This document shows positions 41,979 to 50,787 of a stretch of 64,000 bases of DNA, piece by piece. The notes beneath the pieces were generated by a model. That model did not search any database. It saw only the letters and a program-made list of their open reading frames with translations, and was not told where the DNA came from. The first letter of the stretch is position 1. Each line of letters begins with the position of its first letter. The stretch covers positions 186,001-250,000 of the forward strand of contig NZ_LZSG01000062.1 of the NCBI RefSeq assembly GCF_001665395.1, given 5' to 3'. The DNA comes from Mycobacterium sp. 1164966.3. GTDB lineage: Bacteria; Actinomycetota; Actinomycetes; Mycobacteriales; Mycobacteriaceae. A program made the translations under genes and the position numbers.

Positions 41979-43120
41979 ATGACGTTGCGATCATTGGTGT
42001 GGGTCTGCATCCGTTCGGCCGCTTCGAGGGGAAGTCCGCGATGGAAATGGCCGCCGATGCCATCCAGCTCGCCCTGTCGGACGCCGGCCTGGAATGGAAG
42101 GACATCCAGTTCGCGGTGGGCGGCAGTTGGACGGTGGCGAACCCGGACGCGATCGTCGGCATGGTGGGGCTCACCGGTATCCCTTTCACCGATGTGTTCA
42201 ACGCCTGCGCGACGGCGGCCAGCGCGACGAAGTTGTGCGCCGACGGTATTCGGCTGGGAGACTACGACATTGGCATCGCGATCGGCATGGACAAACACCC
42301 GCGCGGAGCTTTCACGGAGGACCCGGCGCTGGTCGGGATGCCGAGCTGGTATGCCGAGAACGGGCAATACCTCACCACCAAGTTCTTCGGCATGAAGGCC
42401 AACCGCTACCTGCACGACCACGGCATCTCCGTCGGCACGCTCGCCAAGGTCGCGGCGAAGAACTTTCGCAACGGAGCCCTGAACCCCAAAGCATTTCGCC
42501 GCAAGCCGATGTCCGAAGAAGCGATCCTGGCTTCGCCGGTGCTGAACTACCCGCTGACCCAGTACATGTTCTGCGCTCCCGACGAAGGCGCCGCCGCAGC
42601 CATCATGTGCCGAGCCGACATCGCGCACCGCTTCACGGCCAAACCCGTCTATGTTCGCGCGGTCGAGGTTCGCAGTCGCCGGTATGGCGCGTACGAGGTC
42701 AACACCACCTACGCACCGGTCGAGGAGGACGTCTCGCCGACCGTCTATGCCGCCAAGGCTGCGTTCGAAAAGGCTGGTCTGGCGCCGGAAGACGTCGGCG
42801 TCATCCAGCTTCAGGACACCGACGCCGGCGCAGAGCTGATCCACATGGCCGAAGCCGGATTCTGCGCCGACGGGGAGCAGGAGAAGTTATTGGCCGACGG
42901 GGCGACGGAGATCACCGGAACGTTGCCGGTCAACACTGACGGCGGGCTGATCGCCAACGGCGAGCCGATCGGGGCGTCCGGGCTGCGACAGGTGCATGAG
43001 CTGGTGCGCCAGTTGCGTGGTGAGGCCGGTGACCGCCAGGTCCCGGGAAATCCGCGAGCCGGGTTCGCGCAGGTTTACGGCGCACCCGGTACCGCCGCCG
43101 CGACGATCCTGACGACCTAA
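41975..43120 (+). CDS. Thiolase-like lipid-transfer (SCP2-type) protein
   Basis: 381 residues from a GTG at 41975. It has the thiolase fold with the nucleophile in 'FNACATAASATKLCADGI', 'MFCAPDEGAAAAIMC', and near the C-terminus 'NTDGGLIANGEPIGASGLRQVHEL'. This group cleaves branched or steroid side-chain beta-ketoacyl-CoAs, or acts as a retro-aldolase with a DUF35 partner. No DUF35 gene is adjacent. It ends the P450-CoA transferase-thiolase operon. Confidence 0.86.
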   Translation: MNDVAIIGVGLHPFGRFEGKSAMEMAADAIQLALSDAGLEWKDIQFAVGGSWTVANPDAIVGMVGLTGIPFTDVFNACATAASATKLCADGIRLGDYDIGIAIGMDKHPRGAFTEDPALVGMPSWYAENGQYLTTKFFGMKANRYLHDHGISVGTLAKVAAKNFRNGALNPKAFRRKPMSEEAILASPVLNYPLTQYMFCAPDEGAAAAIMCRADIAHRFTAKPVYVRAVEVRSRRYGAYEVNTTYAPVEEDVSPTVYAAKAAFEKAGLAPEDVGVIQLQDTDAGAELIHMAEAGFCADGEQEKLLADGATEITGTLPVNTDGGLIANGEPIGASGLRQVHELVRQLRGEAGDRQVPGNPRAGFAQVYGAPGTAAATILTT

Positions 43121-43126
43121 CGAGCG

Positions 43127-43735
43127 CTACTCACGGGCGCCCAGAGCGGAGATGAACCGATCCATCACCGCGCCGGCTTCCTGGCGCGCCCGGTCGCGAT
43201 CTTCTGCCCGCGCGATGTAAAGGGTCGCCTCGCGCATAGCTCCCAGCATCGTCAAGGCAGTCGCCTCGACCGGTTGGGGCGGGATACGCCCGGTGTCGAT
43301 AGCGCTGCCGAGAAGCTCTCGCACCAGTCCGACGTTGTACCGGTTCCCAATCTCGTTCCACCGGGTCCATCCGAGCACCCCGGGGGCGTCGACGAGGACA
43401 ATCCGCTGAATTTCGGTATCGGCGCATGCGTCCAGCCAGAATCCCGCACCCAGCCGCATGATCTCGACGGGGTCCGTCTGATTCGCGGAGGCTATGGCGT
43501 CACCCATCCGTGCTGCCACCTCTCCCTCGACTTGCTCAAACACTGCCGCGAAGAGCTCGGTCTTGTCGGAGAAATGGTGGTACAGCGCGCCGCGGGTCAC
43601 GCCTGCATCGCGCACGATCGTTTCGAGGGCGACGTTGGTGAAGCCGTGCTCGGCGAACAACGCGCGGGCCGCGGCGATCAGCGATTCACGTGTTTCTGCC
43701 GCCCGTTCCGCCTGCGTCCGACGCGGGCCACCCAT
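43127..43735 (-). CDS. TetR-family regulator
   Basis: 202 residues if started at 43735, where AAAGG lies 8-12 bases upstream; an ATG at 43750 adds five residues. The N-terminal helix-turn-helix is 'VALETIVRDAGVTRGALYHHFSDKTELFAAVF', in the AcrR style. Divergent from the alpha/beta-hydrolase at 43820. Two palindromes lie directly before its start, so it most likely represses itself and the hydrolase. Confidence 0.86.
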   Translation of the reverse strand: MGGPRRTQAERAAETRESLIAAARALFAEHGFTNVALETIVRDAGVTRGALYHHFSDKTELFAAVFEQVEGEVAARMGDAIASANQTDPVEIMRLGAGFWLDACADTEIQRIVLVDAPGVLGWTRWNEIGNRYNVGLVRELLGSAIDTGRIPPQPVEATALTMLGAMREATLYIARAEDRDRARQEAGAVMDRFISALGARE

Positions 43736-43750
43736 CTGCTTGCCTTTCAT

Positions 43751-43780
43751 ACATACGGTATGTATGTTCATACCGTATGT
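43751..43780. promoter_or_regulatory. Double palindrome operator between TetR and hydrolase genes
   Basis: CATACGGTATG (43752-43762) and CATACCGTATG (43769-43779) are two perfect 11-base palindromes, 17 bases centre to centre, and together form one larger inverted repeat. This suits cooperative binding of two TetR dimers. Confidence 0.7.
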
Positions 43781-43819
43781 AGGTAATCTTTTCGCTCACC
43801 TTAACCCAGGAGTGCTCAG

Positions 43820-44662
43820 ATGCCCATCCTCGACTTGCCGCAGGGACGGATTCATTACCGGTTCGCCGGACCGGACGACAGCGCGACGCCGCCCGTGGTG
43901 TTCGTGCACGGCCTGTTGGTCAGTAGCGAATTATGGACGCCGACGGCAGACGCCCTTGCTGCCCGCGGTGTGCGTTCGTATGCGCTGGACCTGCCGCTTG
44001 GGTGTCACCCCATCGCACTGCGACGCGAGGCCGATCTGCGCCCTGCCGGCGTCGCAGGTCTGATCGTCGCGTTCATCGAGGAGCTGGGGTTGACCGATGT
44101 CGTCCTGGTCGGCAACGACACCGGAACTGCGTTGTGCCAGTTCGTTGTAGACATCGATGACAGTCGGATCGGACAACTCGTGTTGACAAACGGCGACGCC
44201 TTCGATCAATTCCCGCCCCGCTCACTGCGCCCGGTTTTCAATGTCGGACGCCACCCAGCTGGCATCTATGCGCTGATGACGATCATGCGGCCTGCCTGGC
44301 TACGGCAACGCATTCAGGGCCAAACCGTATCCAAGCCTTTGGATTCCGAGTTGACCCGGCGTTGGATCACACCGGCGCTGGCCGACCGCGGCGTTCGGCG
44401 CGACACCGCCAAGTTCTTGCGCGGTGTCGATGCTTCAGAGCTGCTCGACATATCCGCGCGGCTTAAGCGCTTCCCGAAACCCGTGCTGTTGCTCTGGGGT
44501 GATGAGGACCGGCTCTTCCCAATCGAACTCGCGCACCGACTGCAGAACACCTTTCCCGATGCCCGGCTGATCGAAATTCCCGGCGGACGCACATTTTTCC
44601 CGCTCGACGAGCCGCAACGAGTGGCCGACGCAATCCAGTCAGCCTGGCAACGGCAGCGCTGA
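43820..44662 (+). CDS. Alpha/beta-hydrolase with Asp nucleophile position and no clear catalytic His
   Basis: 280 residues with CAGGAG upstream. The core is that of the haloalkane dehalogenase / epoxide hydrolase group: 'VVFVHGLLVSSELW', the nucleophile elbow 'LVGNDTGTALCQ' (Asp as in those enzymes), and 'PVLLLWGDEDRLFP' for the acid. At the place of the catalytic His (normally G-x-H-F before x-x-D-E-P) it reads 'GGRTFFPLDEP', so His seems to be Thr. Without the His a covalent ester could not be hydrolysed. It is probably controlled by the divergent TetR. Confidence 0.8.
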   Translation: MPILDLPQGRIHYRFAGPDDSATPPVVFVHGLLVSSELWTPTADALAARGVRSYALDLPLGCHPIALRREADLRPAGVAGLIVAFIEELGLTDVVLVGNDTGTALCQFVVDIDDSRIGQLVLTNGDAFDQFPPRSLRPVFNVGRHPAGIYALMTIMRPAWLRQRIQGQTVSKPLDSELTRRWITPALADRGVRRDTAKFLRGVDASELLDISARLKRFPKPVLLLWGDEDRLFPIELAHRLQNTFPDARLIEIPGGRTFFPLDEPQRVADAIQSAWQRQR

Positions 44663-45592
44663 GGCCGTGCCATTCGCAACAGCGTCGAAGCCCGAAATGA
44701 TCGTGTCGTCGGTCAGCTTCGAATGTGCTGCGAGCCAATCATGGTAGGCACGAATCTGCCGGCGGCCCTGCGGCGAGGTGATCGTAGCCATGAGGCTGGC
44801 CGCTTCCATCCGCGTAGCACGGGGGAAACGATGGTTGCCGGCGTCATACACCACACGTTTGATCTCACGATTAAGCTTCGGCGAGCGATCGGACAAGCGC
44901 CTCGCGAGCACAGCGGTTTCTTCGTGCAGATCGGATCTTACCGTGATGCGATTCACCAGGCCGTACCGGTGTGCGGTTTGAGCGTTGAGCGGCTGACCGT
45001 CCAGCAGCAACTCCAATGCCCGTGCGCTGCCGACCATTCGGACGAGGCGTTGGGTGCCGCCGGCGGCGGCGAGCATGGCGATTGCCGATTCGGGCAGTCC
45101 GATCAGTGTGTCGTCGGCCATGACGCGGATATCGCATGCCAACGCGAACACGCAACCCATGCCCAAGGCAATGCCGTTTATCGCGGTGACGAATACTTTG
45201 TCCATCGTGTTCATCCGGCGTAACGCGGCATACGTCCGCGCCATGAATTCGAGGTCCGCCACCGGCGTCCTACGTAGCAGGCGCGCAGCTGCAGCGCTGT
45301 GGCCGGATATGTTCGCAAGTGGAATGACCGACCGCGCACAGGAGTACGGCACTTCGAACGGCAGCGCCTGAGACGCGCTCAACAACAAGCGCATGTCGAG
45401 ATGGGTGATGTAAGTGTGCTCCGTACCGGTGAACACCACCGCGCCGATAGTCTTGTCGCGCCGCAGTTTACGGGTCAGCACGTCAAGTTCCATCGCCATC
45501 CGCCGGTCGAAAAAATGGCGTGGGCGGTGGTTGAACGTGACCGTCAGGACTCGACCGGTTCGCTGGGTGAGCAGCCGAGGTGACTCATCCAT
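44639..45592 (-). CDS. Enoyl-CoA hydratase/isomerase family protein
   Basis: 317 residues, longer than the usual 260. The crotonase core has an oxyanion region 'GTEHTYITHLDMR' and 'INGIALGMGCVFALACDIRV', with the acid in 'GLPESAIAMLAAAGGTQRLVRMVG' (Glu retained). Residues about 75-115 form an insertion ('VPYSCARSVIPLANISGHSAAAARLLRR'). Its 3' end overlaps the tail of the hydrolase on the other strand. Its start overlaps the M28 peptidase by 8 bases. Confidence 0.82.
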   Translation of the reverse strand: MDESPRLLTQRTGRVLTVTFNHRPRHFFDRRMAMELDVLTRKLRRDKTIGAVVFTGTEHTYITHLDMRLLLSASQALPFEVPYSCARSVIPLANISGHSAAAARLLRRTPVADLEFMARTYAALRRMNTMDKVFVTAINGIALGMGCVFALACDIRVMADDTLIGLPESAIAMLAAAGGTQRLVRMVGSARALELLLDGQPLNAQTAHRYGLVNRITVRSDLHEETAVLARRLSDRSPKLNREIKRVVYDAGNHRFPRATRMEAASLMATITSPQGRRQIRAYHDWLAAHSKLTDDTIISGFDAVANGTASALPLPG

Positions 45593-46760
45593 CTTCGCGG
45601 ACTCCGTCCGACCATGCCAGCGCCAGCTTCTCCACCAATGTGACGGCTTGGTGCACAGTGTTCCAGCGAACTTGATCTACGGTGTCGCTTCTCATGTGCA
45701 AGTTGCGGATCCAGCCTCCGTCGTAGGAAAGCAGCGAGATGGCATGCATCCCTTGGTACCTGGCCATGCTCGTGTCGCACACGTTGGGAAACGACACCAT
45801 GCGCAGCTCGATTCCGGCTGCGGCTGCCACATCCGTCGCCAATTTGACATCTGCGGCGGCCAGTCGACCCGTCAGACCTTCGCGGCGGGCGACGACCAGG
45901 TGCCCTCCACTGCCGAGCGAGTCAAGGTTGATGACAAGGGTCTTGTCCGGATCGAGGTGACGGCTATGGCCCTGCACCCATGCACGCATGCCGGTGTTGC
46001 CGGCTTCCTCGCCGCCGGGAAACACCAGCAGGACATCGGTTTCGGCGAGCCGATGCGTTGCAAGGCGATTGGCGACCTCGAGTACCGATGCCACACCGGT
46101 CGCGTTGTCGTTTGCCCCGGGCGTGGTGTAGCTGCGCGCCGACTGAATCATGGCCACGGTGGCTGTCGCGAGAGCGAACTGTGCTGCTCGCCGCACCGGC
46201 CACAGCGGTAGCATCTGAGCCGCCATGGCCGCCAACACCGGAGCATGCGTGGGCAGGGTTTCGCCTGTGCGTCTTGACCACATCCGGTTGAGCGCGACGG
46301 TGCGTGGATGCCATACCAACCCGTTGTGCGCAGCGTCGTGATGAGCAACTAGGACAACGGTTCTGCGGGCCTTGCTGGCGGCTGGTATCAGTGCGGTCAC
46401 CGAGACGCCTCGGCTGGCGGGAAGCAGCCGCCTGACCCATTGGTTGCGGCCGCTCACCTCGAGCTCATACGAGGCAGCCAGTCCGGCCGCGAGCAGCCGC
46501 CCGGGCATGCCTCCGACGGTGCCGGCGGCAAGTGCGGCAAGCGCATACGCAGCATTTGCGGGTGCCCACGAAGACTGACTGCGGAACTCGACCATCGCGA
46601 CGTCGGCCGTTCCGATATCTATGAGGCGATTGGCAATCCATTCGGCGGAACGGCGCTCACCGGCCGTCGTCGTTCGGCGATCAAACGATGCCAACTGTTC
46701 GACATCGCTGCGCAGACGAGGCGTTGCCTGGTTGCTGGTGGCAGGTGATACGGCGGTCAT
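45585..46760 (-). CDS. M28-family zinc aminopeptidase-like protein with membrane segments
   Basis: 391 residues. Two-zinc ligands of the M28 type are in place: His in 'VAHHDAAH', Asp in 'GANDNATGVAS', Glu-Glu in 'FPGGEEAGNTG', Asp in 'INLDSLGSGG' and His in 'IRNLHMRSDT'. An insert carries hydrophobic stretches ('AAYALAALAAGTVGG', 'AAQFALATATVAMI'), so it is likely membrane-bound. It may cleave peptides or act as an amidase. Coupled to the crotonase at 44639 and divergent from the AraC regulator. Confidence 0.82.
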   Translation of the reverse strand: MTAVSPATSNQATPRLRSDVEQLASFDRRTTTAGERRSAEWIANRLIDIGTADVAMVEFRSQSSWAPANAAYALAALAAGTVGGMPGRLLAAGLAASYELEVSGRNQWVRRLLPASRGVSVTALIPAASKARRTVVLVAHHDAAHNGLVWHPRTVALNRMWSRRTGETLPTHAPVLAAMAAQMLPLWPVRRAAQFALATATVAMIQSARSYTTPGANDNATGVASVLEVANRLATHRLAETDVLLVFPGGEEAGNTGMRAWVQGHSRHLDPDKTLVINLDSLGSGGHLVVARREGLTGRLAAADVKLATDVAAAAGIELRMVSFPNVCDTSMARYQGMHAISLLSYDGGWIRNLHMRSDTVDQVRWNTVHQAVTLVEKLALAWSDGVREDG

Positions 46761-46881
46761 CGAAACCCTCCCATGGTCTCCAGGACAGTCTGTCGCGAGC
46801 TTGCCGGACGCGCTTTCAAAAACGTGCGCTCGATTGGTGCGGTGTTCAGCCGGTAGTCTTTCGGATGTGGGGGCCCCGTTA

Positions 46882-47643
46882 ATGTCGCCGACCTGCGATG
46901 CCGCCGCACGGCCCAGACTCTGGCTGGGACGGGGCTATGCCGGGTACCTCGGCCCGGCCCTGAGCATCGATCCGCATTCCACAGCGGTTGCCTGCCTAGC
47001 GGTCGGCATCGACGATCGATTTACGTTTCGGGCCGAAGGCGTCGGCGACGTAGCGGCGCGTAGTGCGTATTCGCCCGCCCGCTACAAACATCAGTTGATC
47101 CCCGGGCATGGCCGGATGCTGTTCGTGTTCGTGGAGCCGACGGCGCTCGCGACTCCCGACTACGCCGCGCATATGCATCGCGCAATCGGACCGTTCGGCT
47201 TCGACCACCACGCCGAGCATCAACTGGTGGTGTTGTGTCAGCAGCCCGACGTGGAGATCGCGAGCATCATGCGGCGTTTGAGGCTGTCGGTGCCGCGCGT
47301 CATGGACCCCCGCATCCGGGCGGCGATCGCGACGATTCGCGCTGACCCGGCGGGCGACACCAGTGCCACAAAGATGGCCCTCGAGCTGGGTCTATCCACG
47401 TCGTACTTCCTGCGGCTGTTCAGCAACCAGACAGCGACCAGCTATCGGCGTTACAAGCTGTGGGCCCGGATGATTCACGCAGCAGATGGACTTACGGCAG
47501 GACATGATCTGACTCGCTGCGCCGTTGACGCCGGATTCGACTCACTGTCGCATTTCAGCCGAACATTTCATTCGATGTTCGGGTTGTCGCCCAGCGCACT
47601 TCTCGGCGCCGGGGTGCGCCTTGCCATCGAACCGTCAACCTGA
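46882..47643 (+). CDS. AraC-family regulator
   Basis: 253 residues from the ATG at 46882; an in-frame GTG at 46867 is also possible. The N-terminal ~140 residues look like an effector domain ('VGIDDRFTFRAEGVGDVAARSAYSPARYKHQL'). The C-terminal two-helix-turn-helix is 'SATKMALELGLSTSYFLRLFSNQTATSYRRY' and 'LTRCAVDAGFDSLSHFSRTFHSMFGLSPSAL', the standard AraC signature. It is divergent from the M28 peptidase operon and probably controls it. Confidence 0.84.
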   Translation: MSPTCDAAARPRLWLGRGYAGYLGPALSIDPHSTAVACLAVGIDDRFTFRAEGVGDVAARSAYSPARYKHQLIPGHGRMLFVFVEPTALATPDYAAHMHRAIGPFGFDHHAEHQLVVLCQQPDVEIASIMRRLRLSVPRVMDPRIRAAIATIRADPAGDTSATKMALELGLSTSYFLRLFSNQTATSYRRYKLWARMIHAADGLTAGHDLTRCAVDAGFDSLSHFSRTFHSMFGLSPSALLGAGVRLAIEPST

Positions 47644-47701
47644 CGAGCAGACGCAAAAGCTCCCGAAAACAGCTGAAATAAGGGACTTTTGCGTCTGCTC
47701 G
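47644..47701. repeat. Extragenic palindromic repeat, family 1, copy 3 (bidirectional terminator)
   Basis: Arms CGAGCAGACGCAAAAG (47644-47659) and CTTTTGCGTCTGCTCG (47686-47701) are perfectly inverted. It fills the whole space between the convergent AraC and acyl-CoA dehydrogenase stops, so it can end transcripts from both sides. Confidence 0.72.
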
Positions 47702-47703
47702 CG

Positions 47704-48888
47704 CTACTTGGCCGGCGCTGCGTAGGCCGGCTTGCCCAGGCCGAGCGTGTATTGGGCAATCATGTTGCGGAAGACCTCCAGCGTTCCGCCATAAATGCCC
47801 ACCAGTGGCGCGAAGCGATAGACGTATTCGGCGCTGCCGTCGTCGGCGGCCCCGTCGGTTCCGTAAGGAAGAGCCGACGCGGCTCCGAGCAAGTCCATCA
47901 GATCAGGCGAAATGTCGCGCATCGTCTGCGCGATTGCCACCCGACCGAAGATGTTCGGCGCCGACAGTGCAGCCTCCATCCGCGCGACGCTGCGGCCCAG
48001 CCGATAACCGACCGACTGATCGTCGAGCAGACGACGTCCGCTGGCATCCCGCCGCGTCACCTGCGCAGCAGCCTTGTCCACCGCTGTCGACATGGAACCC
48101 GCCTGGTGCATCATTATCGAGTTGTCCTGCAAGCCATCTGCGGACGCGGCGACGGCGCCGTGTTCGGTGTTGAGCGGTTCCCGCAGCACTGTCCAGCCCG
48201 CGTTCACGTCGCCCAGGCGGTACTTGTCGTCGACCCGGACGTCGCTGTAGTAGACGATGTTGGTGCGGTCGCCGTCCACCGTGCGGATGCCCTGGATTTC
48301 GATGCCCGGCGAGTTCAGCGGAACCAGAAACATGGTCAGGCTCTTGTGTTTTGGCGCGTCGGGTGCGGTGTTGGTGATGAGGAATACGTACTGGCAATTG
48401 TGCGCACCGGTGGTGAACATCTTGGAGCCGTTGATAATCCAGCCGGCGCCGTCGCGCACGGCGCGGGTCTTGCAAGTGGCGACGTCGGAGCCGCCTTCGG
48501 GTTCGGTGTAGCCCAGGCACAGCCTGACATGGCCGCTGAAGACTCCCGGCATCACCTCCTCCTGCAGTTCGGGCGAGCCGAACTTGGCCACCGACCGTGC
48601 CACCATGGCGGTGGTTCCCCAGGTCACCCACGGCACATGCGCTCGCCTTTTCTCGAGCTCCCAGATCCGCCGCTGTACCCGGGTGAAGCCGCCGTCGCCT
48701 GCCGACTTCCATTCGCCGGCCAAGTATCCTGCCGCGCCGAACGCCAAGTGCAGACCCTCGTCGAAGTTGTCGCCCGTCTCGCGGTCTCGACGCCTGACCT
48801 CGTCGGTCATATGTGTGGCCAAAAAGCTGCGTGCCTCGTCATAGAACGCTTGGTCCTCGACGGACAGCTGGACACGGGAAAAGTCCAC
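47704..48888 (-). CDS. Acyl-CoA dehydrogenase (FadE family)
   Basis: 394 residues from a GTG at 48888. It has 'LCLGYTEPEGGSDVATCKTRAVRDGAGWIINGSKMFTTGAHNC' for flavin and substrate binding and ends with 'GIYGGTLEVFRNMIAQYTLGLGKP', where the family has its G-G-(T/S)-x-E region. It is the last of seven genes transcribed from 54524 leftwards. It pairs with the FadE-like gene just upstream and is probably the catalytic partner. Confidence 0.88.
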   Translation of the reverse strand: MDFSRVQLSVEDQAFYDEARSFLATHMTDEVRRRDRETGDNFDEGLHLAFGAAGYLAGEWKSAGDGGFTRVQRRIWELEKRRAHVPWVTWGTTAMVARSVAKFGSPELQEEVMPGVFSGHVRLCLGYTEPEGGSDVATCKTRAVRDGAGWIINGSKMFTTGAHNCQYVFLITNTAPDAPKHKSLTMFLVPLNSPGIEIQGIRTVDGDRTNIVYYSDVRVDDKYRLGDVNAGWTVLREPLNTEHGAVAASADGLQDNSIMMHQAGSMSTAVDKAAAQVTRRDASGRRLLDDQSVGYRLGRSVARMEAALSAPNIFGRVAIAQTMRDISPDLMDLLGAASALPYGTDGAADDGSAEYVYRFAPLVGIYGGTLEVFRNMIAQYTLGLGKPAYAAPAK

Positions 48889-48904
48889 TATGTAATTCCT
48901 ATCG

Positions 48905-49957
48905 CTAAACTTGCGCCGTCTCGCGGCCGGCAACGATGTCGGCGATCCGCTGAGCGGACGCTGCAGGATCGCCGCCCGCCAAGGGCCAGCCCCTGGCTCG
49001 CACCAGATACGCCGTCGCGGCAGCCTCGGCCGAAACACCAAGTCCGCCTTGAATGTGGACGGCCATGGTTGCGGCTTTGGCGGCTTCCTCGGCCATGAAG
49101 ACAAATGCCGACGATGCCAGCTCGGGCCGTTCATCGGGCTCGTTGTCCAGGAACCAGGCAGCCCGCCGCGCCAGGTTGCGTCCACCCTGGACGGTAATGG
49201 CCATGTTCGCCAGCGGATGCGAAATGCCCTGCAGCGTAGAGATAGGCACGCCCAGCGTGTAGCGGGTCTTGGCGAACTCGGCGGCGATGGTCATCGTCTC
49301 CTCGACCAGGCCGACCAGCGCCGCGGCGGTCAGCAGCCGCCACTCATCCAGTGCCCGTTGGTAACTCGCCTGCGCTTCGGGTCCCTCGGCGAGGACAGTA
49401 CGGGTGTCGGCGGCGGCCGGATCGACCCAGGCCATCGGCAGCCGGCCGATGTTGTCGACTTTCGCGGGTCGGGTCCCGAAGGTCAGGCGCACAATCTCGT
49501 CGCCCTCCCGGACCAGGATGTGATCGGCAACCGAGCCCGTCGGAATCAACCGGGCCCCCGGCACGGTGTCGATTCGCGCATCGAATGCGGCGAGCTGTTC
49601 GCCGTCCGCCACCCCGGCGGTCTCGGCACCCAGCGCCGAAAGGCGTGCCAAAAGCCTTGCGGCGCATACATGGTCGATCCACGGGACCGGCGCCAGCGCC
49701 CGCCCGATCTCTTCGGCCACCAGGGTGAGGTCGACCAGCGTCGCACCGTCGCCGCCGCTGGATTCGGGCAGCGCCATCGTCGAGGCGCCCATCGCGCACA
49801 ACCGCTCCCAGAGATTCTTGTCGAAGCCGGACGGCTCTGCGGCGCGGACGGTTTCGATCGGGCAGTGGGTCTTGAAGAACTGCCGGTAGGCGGTTTGCAG
49901 GTCCACGTGGTGTTCGGACAGGCCGTAGTCCTGTCTGCGAAGTTCGAAGCGATCCAT
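48905..49957 (-). CDS. Acyl-CoA dehydrogenase (FadE family), partner subunit
   Basis: 350 residues. N-terminal part 'LCAMGASTMALPESSGGDGATLVDLTLVAEEIGRALAPVPW'; C-terminal part 'RYTLGVPISTLQGISHPLANMAITVQGGRNLARRAAWFLD' and 'IQGGLGVSAEAAATAYLVRARG'. The middle flavin domain is short and weakly conserved, as in non-catalytic partners. A 16-base gap to the downstream FadE suggests one heteromeric enzyme. Confidence 0.84.
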   Translation of the reverse strand: MDRFELRRQDYGLSEHHVDLQTAYRQFFKTHCPIETVRAAEPSGFDKNLWERLCAMGASTMALPESSGGDGATLVDLTLVAEEIGRALAPVPWIDHVCAARLLARLSALGAETAGVADGEQLAAFDARIDTVPGARLIPTGSVADHILVREGDEIVRLTFGTRPAKVDNIGRLPMAWVDPAAADTRTVLAEGPEAQASYQRALDEWRLLTAAALVGLVEETMTIAAEFAKTRYTLGVPISTLQGISHPLANMAITVQGGRNLARRAAWFLDNEPDERPELASSAFVFMAEEAAKAATMAVHIQGGLGVSAEAAATAYLVRARGWPLAGGDPAASAQRIADIVAGRETAQV

Positions 49958-50787
49958 CAGTGCTCCTGTCCGAAGAAGAATTCCTGGGCGTTGTTATACA
50001 GATAGTTGTCGAGGACCTCGGCCGGCAGATCCAGCGCACGGGCTTCGGGGATCACCCGCCGCATCCGCAACACCGGCCAGTCCGAGGCGAAGATCACCTT
50101 GCCCGGCCCGCGCGTTCGCATGTAGTGCAGCAGGCTTTCCGGCAGCCGCTTCGGCGACCACGCCGACGTCATCAAGCGCAGATTGGCGTATTTCAGCAGC
50201 AACCGGATAGCGACGTCCCACCACGGATCCGCTCCGTGGATCATGCACAGTCGCAGTTCGGGAAAACGGACACACACCCGGTCGAGATGCATGGGGTGTT
50301 GCACCTCACCGGGGATCGGCGGTCCGGGGATACCGGTGTTGACGCAGAGCGGAAGATCCAGTTCGGCGGACTTGGCGTAGAGCGGATAGTAGACGGCATC
50401 ACTGGGCGGATACTGGCCGTCGCCCCAAAAGCTCGGTCCCACAGCGGCATACGCCACTGGCAGATCACGCACTACGGCGCTCAGCTCTCGCAGCGGCCGC
50501 ACCGGGCGCAACAGGTTGACCCCGCCCATCGCCAGCGCGAACCGGTCCGGCTTGGCATCGACGAACTTGCGTGCCATGGTGGACGGGTTTGTCAGCGAGT
50601 CCATCAGGATCGCCTTCTGCACACCGAGAGCGTCCATTTCTTCGAGCAGTTCGGACAAGTCGACCGGCGCGAACATCGACTCCGGGCCCTTGAAGTAATC
50701 GTCGCGGACCTTCAGCATCCAGCCGGGCTGCGCCTCGGCTTCGCCGAAGTGCACGTTGACCAGGCAGTCAATAGCTTTATCGTTCAC
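49957..50787 (-). CDS. Amidohydrolase_2-family protein
   Basis: 276 residues from a GTG with GAAGGAAG upstream. TIM-barrel of the ACMSD type: 'VNTGIPGPPIPGEVQHPMHLDRVCVRFPELRLCMIHGADPWWD' and a terminal 'VIFASDWPVLRMRRVI' with the metal-binding Asp. The N-terminal metal motif is altered ('DCLVNVHFGE', one His). Its start overlaps the upstream CoA ligase by 11 bases. It may open or decarboxylate a ring intermediate. Confidence 0.8.
   Translation of the reverse strand: MNDKAIDCLVNVHFGEAEAQPGWMLKVRDDYFKGPESMFAPVDLSELLEEMDALGVQKAILMDSLTNPSTMARKFVDAKPDRFALAMGGVNLLRPVRPLRELSAVVRDLPVAYAAVGPSFWGDGQYPPSDAVYYPLYAKSAELDLPLCVNTGIPGPPIPGEVQHPMHLDRVCVRFPELRLCMIHGADPWWDVAIRLLLKYANLRLMTSAWSPKRLPESLLHYMRTRGPGKVIFASDWPVLRMRRVIPEARALDLPAEVLDNYLYNNAQEFFFGQEH

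Noticed and set aside
46621..46881. N-terminal extension of the AraC regulator
   Set aside because: It overlaps the divergent peptidase gene and its promoter and has no AraC-like sequence.
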